Shown here piece after piece: positions 10,301 through 19,748 of a stretch of 64,000 nucleotides of DNA; the first letter of the stretch is position 1; each line of letters starts with the position of its first letter. The notes beneath the pieces are model-generated. The model was given only the letters and a program-made list of their open reading frames with translations. It had not been told where the DNA came from and searched no databases. This DNA is from Entamoeba invadens IP1 (lineage: Eukaryota > Evosea > Mastigamoebida > Endamoebidae): assembly GCF_000330505.1 (NCBI RefSeq), contig NW_004191750.1, positions 675,076-739,075 of the forward strand. The letters are read 5' to 3'. The position numbers and the translations under genes were made by a program.

Positions 10301-11609
10301 GAATATCTATTTGTCGAAAATAGTTGGATGCCCGATGTGTAAAGCTCTTTCAAATATCTTTGTCGAACAGTTCCAAAGGCAACCCATTCAGCTTGAGCAA
10401 ATAGGGGAGAAGAGTGTCGTGTTTGATATCTTTGAAGAAGTGAAAAAGATTGCGGCCGCCTTGGAACCTCCAAAGGAACTCGACAAGAGCAAGAGTGTGA
10501 ACATTTCAATTACAAGGACTTTGACGTCATGTGTCAAATATGATCTTCAAAATCCGTTGAGTTGTGCATTTTTGGCGATAACGAGTATCATCGCGTCAAC
10601 TCTCATGAGCATTGAAATTCAAATGCGGAGCGGATATTCATGTCGAGTGTTAGATCATATGGATTTGTTATATTCGTATTATAGAATAGCGGAAATAGTC
10701 TCTCAAAGTCTGACAATTCAGTACCGACAAGAAGTACTGAAACAACTCTTAATCTTCAGTGCAGCGAAGAATCCACTGTTGCAGATATTACGAGGGTTTT
10801 TACTCGACAAAAGTAAATGGACTGTCTTTGTGACGATTGGATGCATGCACCACCTCCTCGCAGTCTACAGTGAAATCCACAAACACACCCACCTCACTGT
10901 TCCGATTGAAACATATTTACCTCGAGAAGAGATGTTTAAAGAATACGAGAACCAAAGTGTCAATGAATTAGTACAGAAGTTGAGTCAAACGTTCATGAAG
11001 CAATTGGACTTGTTGACTCGAATGATAGATGGGAACTTCATTCAGTCGAAAACAGAACATCCATTTCCAACAACTTTAATAACTCAGTTGTGTGTGACTA
11101 ATGGGTGTAGGGGTGTCGGGGACTTCATTCAGCCGACAATCCCACAGAAGTACTCTTTCATTCATCTGCCACAGACATATGAACAATTAATTAACGAGTC
11201 ACAAAATGGGCGATGTGCCGTGTGTGGGATTTCTGGATCGAAGATCATATATAACTGTGCTATATGTATGACTTGCGGGTGCTTTTTGTGTTACAAAGAT
11301 GGTAAACGGAGAGATGACAATGTTCACAGCGATAAACCTATTTTCGACCATATGGAGAAATGTTCGGGATCGGTTGGGATTTACCTTCTCGTTCACTCGG
11401 CTACTATGGTGATCATCACTCCACGCATTCATTCGTTTGTGAAGGGGATCTACATCGATCGGTTTGGAGAGTCTCCCGACTCTTCTTATGTCTTCAAAGA
11501 GAGTTACAACCTGAATAGAGAGCTCATTGAAAAGATCGAGAAGTTTTACATGAATGGTGAAATATCGTCGAGCCCCGAACTAGATTTCTACGTGCCTAAA
11601 TTGCATTGA
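7361..11609 (+). CDS. UBR1-type N-recognin E3 ubiquitin ligase, two exons
   Basis: Exon 1 7361-8863, intron 8864-8948 (GTTTGT...AATAG, 85 nt, phase 0), exon 2 8949-11609: 1387 residues. The UBR box (about 55-131) carries the zinc ligands of N-degron readers: CRTCQTGPNSCICVECF, then GHDYSLQKSGIGGACDCG. A RING-H2 type finger lies at about 850-970 (CCICSSKDN ... HLQCYNEHY ... CPMCKAL). A Cys/His-rich C-terminal module (about 1254-1335: CAVCGIS ... CGCFLC ... HMEKC) is typical of UBR1/2. The junction reads PLMFQQ|FLAESELALWRKNG, matching the family's ...WxRNG segment. Known role: binds basic or bulky N-termini and ubiquitinates the protein. The start could also be the second Met at 7394. Shorter than UBR1 (about 1750-1950). 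Confidence 0.9.
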
Positions 11610-11651
11610 ATTTTTATTTCGTTGTAATTTCTATTTTTTCATCGAAAAATT

Positions 11652-12420
11652 CTATGAAAAACAATCAAAATAAGAAGAGAAGAACATATTACAATTACTG
11701 GAGTGTACAACACCCCTTTTTTGTGGTGGAGATTCTGTGGGTTCTTCTGCTGTGTTAATTGCCTCTTTTGTGATGTTTTCGTTGATGATATTACTGAGAA
11801 ATTTGACTAAGGAGTCATTATCCTTTTTAACTAGAGAATGATGGAGCTGATGTTCATTCGAGAGGCTTTTGGCTGTTTCTATGTTTGGTCGTGTTTTCTC
11901 CGTGGTGTCCCCAAATTCTACTATAATGATTGAGGTTGTTATTTCACAATACCTCCGTATCTCCTTGACCCACCCTTCAAGATCATTCGCCGACTCACTG
12001 TTGTCGGTGTAATAGTATAGAACTATATAACTCGCATTTTTGAGGTGTGTTGTTGTAAGACACCCATACATGTCCTTTCCATCTGTCTGTTAAATTGCCC
12101 TATTGTGAAGGTACAATCAAATAGTAAAAGTAAAGTAAAAATAGTATATATTATAGTTATTATTTAATAGCGAAAGTACACAAACTACAAACAAATAGAA
12201 GCTCAAGTGGTTGCTCGCCAACTAAAACACTGATTGGGTTTGCATTTTCATCATCGACTTTGAGGTTATCAGTTTTGGTGTTGAGAGTTTGAAGGTATAA
12301 TTTAATCATTTGATGTGGGATGTCTCTATCTATCCCTATAAATACCACTTTGGTCAATATGATCTCTTCCTCAGGGTCTTCGTAGTCGGTTTCGCTGTGC
12401 TCCGTTGCTTGGTCTTCCAT
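11652..12420 (-). CDS. Degenerate Rab/Ras-like small GTPase-fold protein, two exons
   Basis: Exon 1 12420-12193, intron 12192-12087 (GTTTGT...AACAG, 106 nt, phase 0), exon 2 12086-11652: 220 residues. The backbone pattern of a Rab is clear: ILTKVVFIGIDRD (beta 1 plus P-loop site), LELLFTDGKDMYGCLT where LQIWDTAGQERFRSLT is expected, then NASYIVLYYYTDNSESANDL (beta 4). Every nucleotide motif is lost: GxxxxGKT becomes GIDRDIPHQM, DTAGQ becomes FTDGKD, NKxD becomes EFGDTTE and SAK becomes LVKKD. The acidic N-terminus (about 20 residues) is extra, and the C-terminus (YFDCFS) lacks a standard CC/CxC prenylation signal. Probably a pseudoGTPase; decay toward a pseudogene is less likely because the frame is intact. 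Confidence 0.65.
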
Positions 12421-13550
12421 AAATTCGTTTTTTAGTTTTTTTTAGTCAAATTATAAACAACAATGTTTATATTAATAAGTTATTTGAATAATTTTAACGG
12501 ATTTATTTTAAACACTGATTTAAATTATCATTTCAGTTAAATAGTTTTTATTAATAAAATTATATTTTAGAGTATGGTACTTATTTTTATTATTACAAAA
12601 ATATATTATTGCATAAAAATTTCAAACTGTATTATACATTTTATTACAACTTTAATAAATTATACTATTAAAACTTCAAAAAAAAGGTATTTTAATTTAA
12701 AAATAAAAGACTTTTTACCGATATAACAGTTCCTTAGAAAATTATGAAAAAAAACACTAAACGGACGATTTCTTTAAATATACCAAAACTGTGTAGTAAA
12801 AGTGAGAACATTATGAACAAAGACAATATTAATTGTTAATTTGAAGATTTCATTACAGTAAAATGCAGAAATGGTTGGAATTTATAAATAATCATTCAAT
12901 TTCAAACCCGGGTCCAAATGTGTAGTTTGTTTTTTTTTGAAAAAAAGAAAAACAAGTTGTTATTTTTTTTGTTTTATAAACTCATAATTGATACTGAAAA
13001 CATAATAAGTTAAAAGAATTATAAAATATAATAAAATGGTTTGAATTATTTGGAGAACAACACCTGAACTAGTTTATCCCAAAAGCTAGTTTTTATTTTA
13101 AAAAAACTTTTTAAGTGGGTATTTTTTTGCTTTGATTACCTAAAAATTAATAACATGATAATATGTTACAGTAAAAAGCATCTATTTGTGGGTTTTTAAA
13201 CAGAGAAAAATATATATTTGTGGGTTTATCATGGAATTGTGTAGTAAATTCTATTTAATATTTAATACATAAAAAATGAAAGATTTTATTAATATTAGAG
13301 TATTTTAATTATAAAAATACTATAATTTTTATTTAAATGTATATAAATTCAAGGTTCCACAACAAATTAATTATTTGTGGGTTTTGCATTTGATTGGTCC
13401 ATTGACCCACAAATATAAAACCTACAAATAGATGCTTTTTATTGTATATAATTTTTAATATTATAATTAATTCATATTGAATTAATTAATAATAATATTG
13501 GATTGATAGAAAAATATAACAATTTATAAAAGTTTATAATGTGATATAAA
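12421..13550. other. AT-rich intergenic region with a MITE
   Basis: About 1.1 kb between the GTPase-like gene (leftward) and a large membrane-protein gene (rightward). No coding frame is supported. The only recognised structure is the 276-bp terminal-inverted-repeat element at 13169-13444; the rest is A/T runs. Confidence 0.6.
13169..13444. mobile_element. 276-bp MITE, Tc1/mariner-type ends, TA target duplication
   Basis: The left end starts CAGTAAAAAGCATCTATTTG and continues TGGGTTTT; the right end on the opposite strand starts CAATAAAAAGCATCTATTTG and continues TAGGTTTT. The repeats are about 28 bp with two mismatches. TA dinucleotides sit directly outside both ends (13167-13168 and 13445-13446), the target duplication of Tc1/mariner elements, and the CAGT/CAAT start fits that superfamily. 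There is no ORF inside. The core repeats the word ATTTGTGGGT and has an internal hairpin near 13373-13422. Likely mobilised by a transposase elsewhere in the genome (inference). Confidence 0.75.
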
Positions 13551-16500
13551 ATGTTTTTTGACTATTTCAAAAAACTTGAAAATATAAACAATTGGATGTT
13601 CATTTTTTTCTTATTTCTTTTCAGTTATGCTCTTTCAACAGAAACGCCCGAGACACGACGAATTGAGGTTGAAAGAAACAATGAGACTTTAACAATCAAA
13701 GAAAATATGACTATTGATATTAATATAATGAAGGGAGTTTTACACATAGAAACAAAAAATAATATTGTGCTTAATTTCACACGAATTCCTTGCAATTTTT
13801 TGGTTCAAATCAAATCAACAGATTACATGAGAGTAGGTGTTGTTATAAATACAATTGAAGAGAATTGTTCAAATAAAATATTAGTACAGTCCGCTCTTCC
13901 AATAACACTTTCAAAGAGTTCAGACAAAGTAAAGATTAATTGTGGTATGATGGGAATAACAACAGTTGATTATATAGACACTATTTCGTACGAAAAGTAC
14001 TCGTTTGATACTTTATTCACATACTCAGTAACTTCAAACGAGAATACTAAGTGCCCACCATTTGTGTGTCTTTCTACACAACAAATACTTTTTGGAAATA
14101 ATGGTGTCCAAGTGAAATGTTCTGGCGTTGATGTATATACACTTGATGGCATGAGTCTTTTTATTGACTTGCCGTTTAACCCACTTATAGGTAATTACGA
14201 GGAAATTATAATATCAAAAAATGCAAAAACAATGAGTTGGATTGGTATCGCAATGGATGACAACCATTTTAATCAAGTCAGTGCGCATGTTTTAAGAATC
14301 GCGAATGACAGCAACGTCATGTTTAGAACACTTGATGTCAAAACCGACTCACTTTTGATCGATGCTGCAAAACTGATCTTGGATGCGACAAATTTCGAGG
14401 TCTATCAAAGTCGTCTTTCTTTCGACCTTTTACAATGCCAAAAGATATCAAATTTTACCGCAAAAAACATCGCAATAAAGAGTCTAAAAATAGAAATGGA
14501 TTCTCACTTATTTTGTGAAAATTTTGTGACAGAAATAGTTCATGTGATAAATTCATGCGACAAAAATTACACAACTCCATTTTTGAAAACTGAGACATTC
14601 ACGATAAACAACGACTCAATTCCGTTGAATGACTCAGAGAGTTGGTTAATGCTTGACGAGTGTTTTGAACAATTGAATATGATTCCTCTTATTATAACTT
14701 CTAATCCAATAAACATACATGTACCACATAACACCGAACTGTTGTGTAATAACACTTTGCTTGTAACGTCTGGAAATAAAATGAACTGTTCGCTTCAGTG
14801 TGAATATTTTGAAAAACCTAAAGTGTGTGTATTGACTGGCTCAAAGTATAATGATCCGGACTCGTACGATTCTCTTTTAAGCACTTCAAAACATTGTCCG
14901 TGTTCTTTGTCTGAAAATAAAGAATGTACTCTTATTGTCCAAACTCCATTTTTTGAAGGTTCTATTAATGAAGTAAATGTTATTATTAACACAAATTCTT
15001 GTGTATTTTCAAACAGTGTAATAACAATAGCAAATCGCCTGACTGTGCAAGGTGACTTTTCAATTCACTCTTCAACATTCTCGGTACAAACAGTAAAAAT
15101 AACACTCTCAAAAACACTAAGTATCGACTCTTTGAGTACCATTGGGAGTGTGACAGGCACTGGAACTCTTGAATTGCTCAAGAAAAGCAATATCAACAAA
15201 ATTCAAAGTGTTATTTTGAAGTGCAAGGAACTCATCATTCATGACACTTTTCAACCAAAAGTGGTGGTTTTTAACTCGACACAAGTAACGTTTTTAGAGT
15301 CGAGTTCTGTGTTACTCGTATTGACAGAGTTTATTTTGGTCGACCAGAAATTTCCGCCATTTATCAGTCAGTCTAAAGAGTACGTCCAAATTTCATCAAA
15401 CACATTAACTAATTTCAAAACGAATTCGTGTTTTGAATTTATGAAATTAGAGAGTATTGAAAAGAGTGTATCTTGCTCCGACTTTACTCCAACTCAATAT
15501 GTTTGTGAATTTGCATGTGGAGACACTCTTATTATATGCAACATTCCGATTCAAAAATATTCATGTGGTTCAAAAACATGTGTTGTAACACATCAAAGTG
15601 TTGATTTGGATATACCTTCTGCATATTCTGATATACAATGTCCTTGTGGATTTATCAAAGAAACATCTGGTAATTGGGAAATAGAGTGTAATATAGATGC
15701 AACACGAATTAATCATATTAAAAACATGTATGGCGTATTTCACAGTCTGTTACTCTCAGAGAACACAATTGTTGAGGTTGTTAGAAATTTAACAATACAC
15801 AACTTTGTCTTGAAAAAGAACCAAACGTTTGTTGAGTCTCCAGACACAAACAGAAAAGAAGAAATTTTAATGAAAATTGGTGTTACTGCTCTCGATTTTT
15901 CAGAACTCACTTTAAACATCAAAACAAGCGCCAATTTTAGTGGTAACAAATGCAATATATATACAACAAAAGAATTGTATATAAATGCTGTTAACACAGC
16001 GTCTCTTGACATTACAACAAACTCGTCTTTAACATTTTCTCCAAAGATCGAGAGTGCACTTTTGATTACAATTACAAACGGAACTATTAATTTGCCCTAT
16101 GGAATTTCATGTAAAATGATGACTGTAGTGTCGGACTCTTTTCAAAGTCCGCTTGTTGTTCTTGGAGCATCACAATTGATATCTATGGAAGAGTTTGTGT
16201 ATGAAGGAAAAGGGTATGGAATGTTAGTAGAAGCAACAAGTACAGGACTTATTCAAGCAAAGCGTGTTGTCAACGCATATGTTGATGAGTTTAGGTCTTA
16301 CATAGCAACAGAGGAAATGGCGAGAACCCCTATATTATGTCACATGAATGAAGGAGTTTGGGTAGAGTTTGGGTGTCCATGTAGAGGTGATTTTTGTGAT
16401 GTCAATGCTTCTGGGTATAGTAGTGGTGTTTCCTTGTTTAATATAAGAAATTTGATCGTCTCAAATGGGTCTATTATACAAGGAAAAGTGATTGCAAAGA

Positions 16501-17138
16501 GTGTTAAAATACAAGGGAGTGTATTTATCAATGAATGTATAACTGACTTATTTGAAGTGGACAATAAATTAAATACATTCACTGAATTTGGAATGTGTGA
16601 TATACAATATTTCATGAATAGAGGCGATTCTGTGCCACACATCACTGTTACAGAGAAGAGTGCCATTCATGTTATTAACTCTCATTCCATCTCCATCACT
16701 CCAAAATCACAAATTGCAATTCAAAAGCTTAATGTGTCTATATTAGCAATTCATAAGAGTGGCAATACAGTATTAGACCTTACTAAAAATACTTTAGAAT
16801 CTCTTCAAATACAATTGTATGTAGACTCCATCAAACCAACTCAAATATTAAAAGGCAATAACTTGCGTCTTGACTTAATATCAATTAAAGATCCCGTTCT
16901 CAAAGAAAATGAACACGCACATATCTCTGTTGTTTGTGGCAACATCCTTTTTCTCAGTAACACGCCAGATGATGAAGAGTGCATAATTAATCCTGAAGAT
17001 ACAAGTAAAGTAGATCTCTTCTACTTATTCTTCCTTCTCCTGCCTTTTCTTGTTCTCGTAGTTATCATTCCACTGATCCTTTGTATAATTAAAGGGTATC
17101 AATACACTCAACAAGTAAGGTACAATCATTTGTTTTAA
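13551..17138 (+). CDS. Large type I membrane glycoprotein with four Cys-motif units
   Basis: 1195 residues, family not recognised. A hydrophobic leader (about 14-30, WMFIFFLFLFSYALS) and one C-terminal membrane segment (about 1153-1178) leave a tail of about 15 residues with two tyrosines (KGYQYTQQVRYNHLF). The ectodomain has many N-x-S/T sites and alternating beta-rich text, perhaps a beta-helix. A short Cys signature recurs at about residues 167 (CPPFVC), 446 (CPCSL), 696 (CPCGF) and 942 (CPCRGDFC), spaced about 245-280 residues, so the protein seems built from four or five related units. A surface or endosomal protein is inferred. It is not a Gal/GalNAc lectin or TMK: no CxxC-rich repeats and no kinase domain. 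Codon use is A/T-richer than in the housekeeping genes. Confidence 0.8.
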   Translation: MFFDYFKKLENINNWMFIFFLFLFSYALSTETPETRRIEVERNNETLTIKENMTIDINIMKGVLHIETKNNIVLNFTRIPCNFLVQIKSTDYMRVGVVINTIEENCSNKILVQSALPITLSKSSDKVKINCGMMGITTVDYIDTISYEKYSFDTLFTYSVTSNENTKCPPFVCLSTQQILFGNNGVQVKCSGVDVYTLDGMSLFIDLPFNPLIGNYEEIIISKNAKTMSWIGIAMDDNHFNQVSAHVLRIANDSNVMFRTLDVKTDSLLIDAAKLILDATNFEVYQSRLSFDLLQCQKISNFTAKNIAIKSLKIEMDSHLFCENFVTEIVHVINSCDKNYTTPFLKTETFTINNDSIPLNDSESWLMLDECFEQLNMIPLIITSNPINIHVPHNTELLCNNTLLVTSGNKMNCSLQCEYFEKPKVCVLTGSKYNDPDSYDSLLSTSKHCPCSLSENKECTLIVQTPFFEGSINEVNVIINTNSCVFSNSVITIANRLTVQGDFSIHSSTFSVQTVKITLSKTLSIDSLSTIGSVTGTGTLELLKKSNINKIQSVILKCKELIIHDTFQPKVVVFNSTQVTFLESSSVLLVLTEFILVDQKFPPFISQSKEYVQISSNTLTNFKTNSCFEFMKLESIEKSVSCSDFTPTQYVCEFACGDTLIICNIPIQKYSCGSKTCVVTHQSVDLDIPSAYSDIQCPCGFIKETSGNWEIECNIDATRINHIKNMYGVFHSLLLSENTIVEVVRNLTIHNFVLKKNQTFVESPDTNRKEEILMKIGVTALDFSELTLNIKTSANFSGNKCNIYTTKELYINAVNTASLDITTNSSLTFSPKIESALLITITNGTINLPYGISCKMMTVVSDSFQSPLVVLGASQLISMEEFVYEGKGYGMLVEATSTGLIQAKRVVNAYVDEFRSYIATEEMARTPILCHMNEGVWVEFGCPCRGDFCDVNASGYSSGVSLFNIRNLIVSNGSIIQGKVIAKSVKIQGSVFINECITDLFEVDNKLNTFTEFGMCDIQYFMNRGDSVPHITVTEKSAIHVINSHSISITPKSQIAIQKLNVSILAIHKSGNTVLDLTKNTLESLQIQLYVDSIKPTQILKGNNLRLDLISIKDPVLKENEHAHISVVCGNILFLSNTPDDEECIINPEDTSKVDLFYLFFLLLPFLVLVVIIPLILCIIKGYQYTQQVRYNHLF

Positions 17139-17207
17139 TTATTAATTCACATGTTTTTATGTGTCTCTATTATCACTTCTAACACTCAACAACAGTAAAA
17201 AAATTAG

Positions 17208-18758
17208 TTATTCAATAGACTCACTTATACTTTTATCCGATCGATCACTTCTTTCACTTCTATCAGTCTTATCGTTCCTTAGTTGTTCTATTTTACATTC
17301 TAAAGCTCTCACTCTGACCAACAGTTCATCGATATCTCTATCCTTTTGTTTAATAATCATTTTCAGCTCTTCACACGTCAAGTCGGTGGTCTTCTCCGTC
17401 CGTTTCAGTGTCACAAGCGATGGCGATGACTTTGTGATGCTCACGGAGATCTTCATCCGCTTTTTGTTCTCATCGAGACTTCGTTTGTCAGACCCATTTT
17501 TCGACGACTTTGTGTCATCTTTTGCGGCGGTCGATGCCGTCTCACTTTCACTCTCATTGATGTCGACACCTTTTCTGTCTAAACTTCGTCGCGGCCAAAG
17601 TTCACGCGCACTCGTTGTAGTTCGCGGAGATAACAAACTTTGTGGCATGCAAGCCAGACTTTGTCGATCGGAGCTCGAGTCGTCTTGAGCGCTTTCCGTA
17701 GTGAAGATTGGAATAGCTGGGCTTTTACTGAACTGCCCACTTTTTAAACTCTTTCGATAACTCTTCTTTTCTTCCTTCATCTTTTCAATGACTTTAGAAG
17801 TCTTTGCGACTTCAATCCCCATTTGAATTGGATATGACGGCACCGACATCCCTTCAATTAAATTCAACTTTTCAATGTCACCAAACGCCTCGTCGAAATT
17901 GTCGAGAAGGAAGACAACGGCACTCTGTGATTTGTCGAGGTGTTCCAAGTCGGAAATAGCGATGTTATTAGGCTTTTTACATATCCCCAATGTTATGCAC
18001 GTTGCAATGTTGAACGAATTCATCTTGTTGATTTTTTCTTTTTCGATGACGCGCCGAAGGAAGGAGAAGAAATACCACAAGGTGTTATGATTCTCAAGAG
18101 GAAGTTTCTCAACAAAGGCTTTCCCATCCTTTCTTGTTGGTATTGCAATGAAGTCTTGATACAAATCAAATGGTATCAAAGGCTCCGGTAACGCGCGTAA
18201 ATAATCTTTCACTACACAAGAGGCTAACACACAATCAGTAAACCCTTCGGGGTCATAATCTTTGCCAAGATCAAATTTGGACCGAATTTCTTTCATCTCT
18301 TGCGCACCCGCAGACAGACGAAAAACTCCAACTAATTCATCGCCTTTGTGGTTTTCTAAATACTGTAAAGATCTATATAAAGGAAGAGGAAAGCGCCATT
18401 GAGACTTTGAAATGGCAACACGAAGGGGAATCCCATAGAAACCCTGTATCTCCGTCTTATTAAACATCGAACACAACCAAAAGTTGAGCGACTCTAAATT
18501 CGAACATTTCACGATAAAAACACGATCGGATATCACACGAAAACATAAGGCGGCGATGTCGTCTTCGATGCGATCTTCGTCAAGACGCCGTGTAACTACT
18601 GACAGTTTCATATCAAATTCAGTTGACCCGACGGCTAAGACATAGCGGCCGCGACTGTTTTTAAATATCGAAATCGACCGCTCGGTGAATTTGCGATTTT
18701 TGTAGACACTAACTGTATTATACTTCAGCTGAGATTGTGCGTTGGGGATTTCAGCCAT
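17208..18758 (-). CDS. PH-RhoGAP protein with C-terminal coiled coil
   Basis: 516 residues. A PH-like domain fills residues 10-102 and ends with the usual Trp helix (LNFWLCSMFN). The RhoGAP domain (about 108-300) has the arginine finger in GVFRLSA (R147) and the VVKDYLRALPEPLIP and NSFNIATCI motifs. Known role: speeds GTP hydrolysis by Rho/Rac GTPases at membranes, hence actin control. A Ser/Thr-rich basic linker follows (about 340-450). The C-terminus is a predicted coiled coil (about 455-500) with a repetitive DRSERSDRSDKS tail. All catalytic features are present, so an active GAP is expected. The gene lies 69 bp from and convergent with the membrane-protein gene. Confidence 0.92.
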   Translation of the reverse strand: MAEIPNAQSQLKYNTVSVYKNRKFTERSISIFKNSRGRYVLAVGSTEFDMKLSVVTRRLDEDRIEDDIAALCFRVISDRVFIVKCSNLESLNFWLCSMFNKTEIQGFYGIPLRVAISKSQWRFPLPLYRSLQYLENHKGDELVGVFRLSAGAQEMKEIRSKFDLGKDYDPEGFTDCVLASCVVKDYLRALPEPLIPFDLYQDFIAIPTRKDGKAFVEKLPLENHNTLWYFFSFLRRVIEKEKINKMNSFNIATCITLGICKKPNNIAISDLEHLDKSQSAVVFLLDNFDEAFGDIEKLNLIEGMSVPSYPIQMGIEVAKTSKVIEKMKEEKKSYRKSLKSGQFSKSPAIPIFTTESAQDDSSSDRQSLACMPQSLLSPRTTTSARELWPRRSLDRKGVDINESESETASTAAKDDTKSSKNGSDKRSLDENKKRMKISVSITKSSPSLVTLKRTEKTTDLTCEELKMIIKQKDRDIDELLVRVRALECKIEQLRNDKTDRSERSDRSDKSISESIE

Positions 18759-19748
18759 CCAAACTGATTTGCTTTAATTGTTTTACTAAACTTTGGTTTT
18801 TGTTTTTACTAAGAATTGCACATGGCTCAAAAATGTCAATACACTCGATTTGCCTCGTTTGTTGTCGAATTGACTTTTTTATTATTTTAATTCTAATATG
18901 GTATTATTATTAAATCAATTAAGTATTTATTAATGGTATTAGGTAGTTTATTTTTTTTAATAATGGAATAAGAAAAAGAGCAAATGTGGCACTTAGGTAT
19001 AAAATATTCGGTTTTGATAGTTTTGTATATGACCAATTCTTTTCATTATTTAAACATTTCTTTTTTGTTTGTAATTCAAATAAATAGAAATATGGTTCGC
19101 TTTACTATTTTTTTATTTGAATTTTATTTAGATGGAAAGTTTTAAATAAAAAGATCTTTGAAATCGTTAAAGTAATTTATAATTTTAGTCATGTTACTTT
19201 TTATTTCTTAACACTTAAATTTATTTACTAAATTCAACATTAATAATATATTAAGTTAATTTATTATACTAAGGTATAATAAACTAAATGGTTTATTATA
19301 CCTTATAATATTATAATAAAGTTGTTAATATTTATAATAATAAATATATATATATTATTTTGTTATTTAATTCTGTTTTTTGATAAAGACGAATTAAAAA
19401 ACAAAAATGTTATATATACCAAAATAAATAAAAAATTTGAATTATTGAAATTATTATAAATCAACTTATGGTTAATTGGTTAATTAAATGGTTTCTTTTT
19501 AACTATTTGTCTGTTGTAAAAACAAAAATGTTGCAATCAGAAAAAATTAATAAAAAATATTATAAAAATAATAAAAATAACTATTAAAACGTAGTAATGA
19601 ATTCCATAATAATAACTAGTCGAATGAGTCTCCATTTCATACTAACAGAAGAAGAACTTTCAAAAATGTCAATTCAGAGTAAAAAATGAAGTAAAAACAT
19701 TCATCGATACCATAAACTCCAAATAGAACTAAAAATGAAGCAAAACCA
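18759..19748. other. AT-rich intergenic region, divergent promoters
   Basis: About 1 kb between the RhoGAP gene (leftward) and the LRR-PP2C gene (rightward). It contains a perfect 14-bp hairpin (19271-19304). A short codon-like frame begins at ATG 19624 and could be an upstream exon of the LRR-PP2C gene, but no GTTTGT donor joins it, so it is not annotated. Confidence 0.5.
19271..19304. repeat. Perfect 14-bp inverted repeat (hairpin)
   Basis: AAGGTATAATAAAC at 19271-19284 pairs with GTTTATTATACCTT at 19291-19304 across a 6-nt loop. It lies in a non-coding spacer. No T-run follows, so it does not look like a terminator. It may be a small fold-back relic or simply a by-product of AT-rich sequence. 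Confidence 0.6.

Noticed and set aside
17161..17688. 175-codon plus-strand ORF, Ser/Leu-rich
   Set aside because: Antisense shadow of the RS-rich C-terminal region of the RhoGAP gene.
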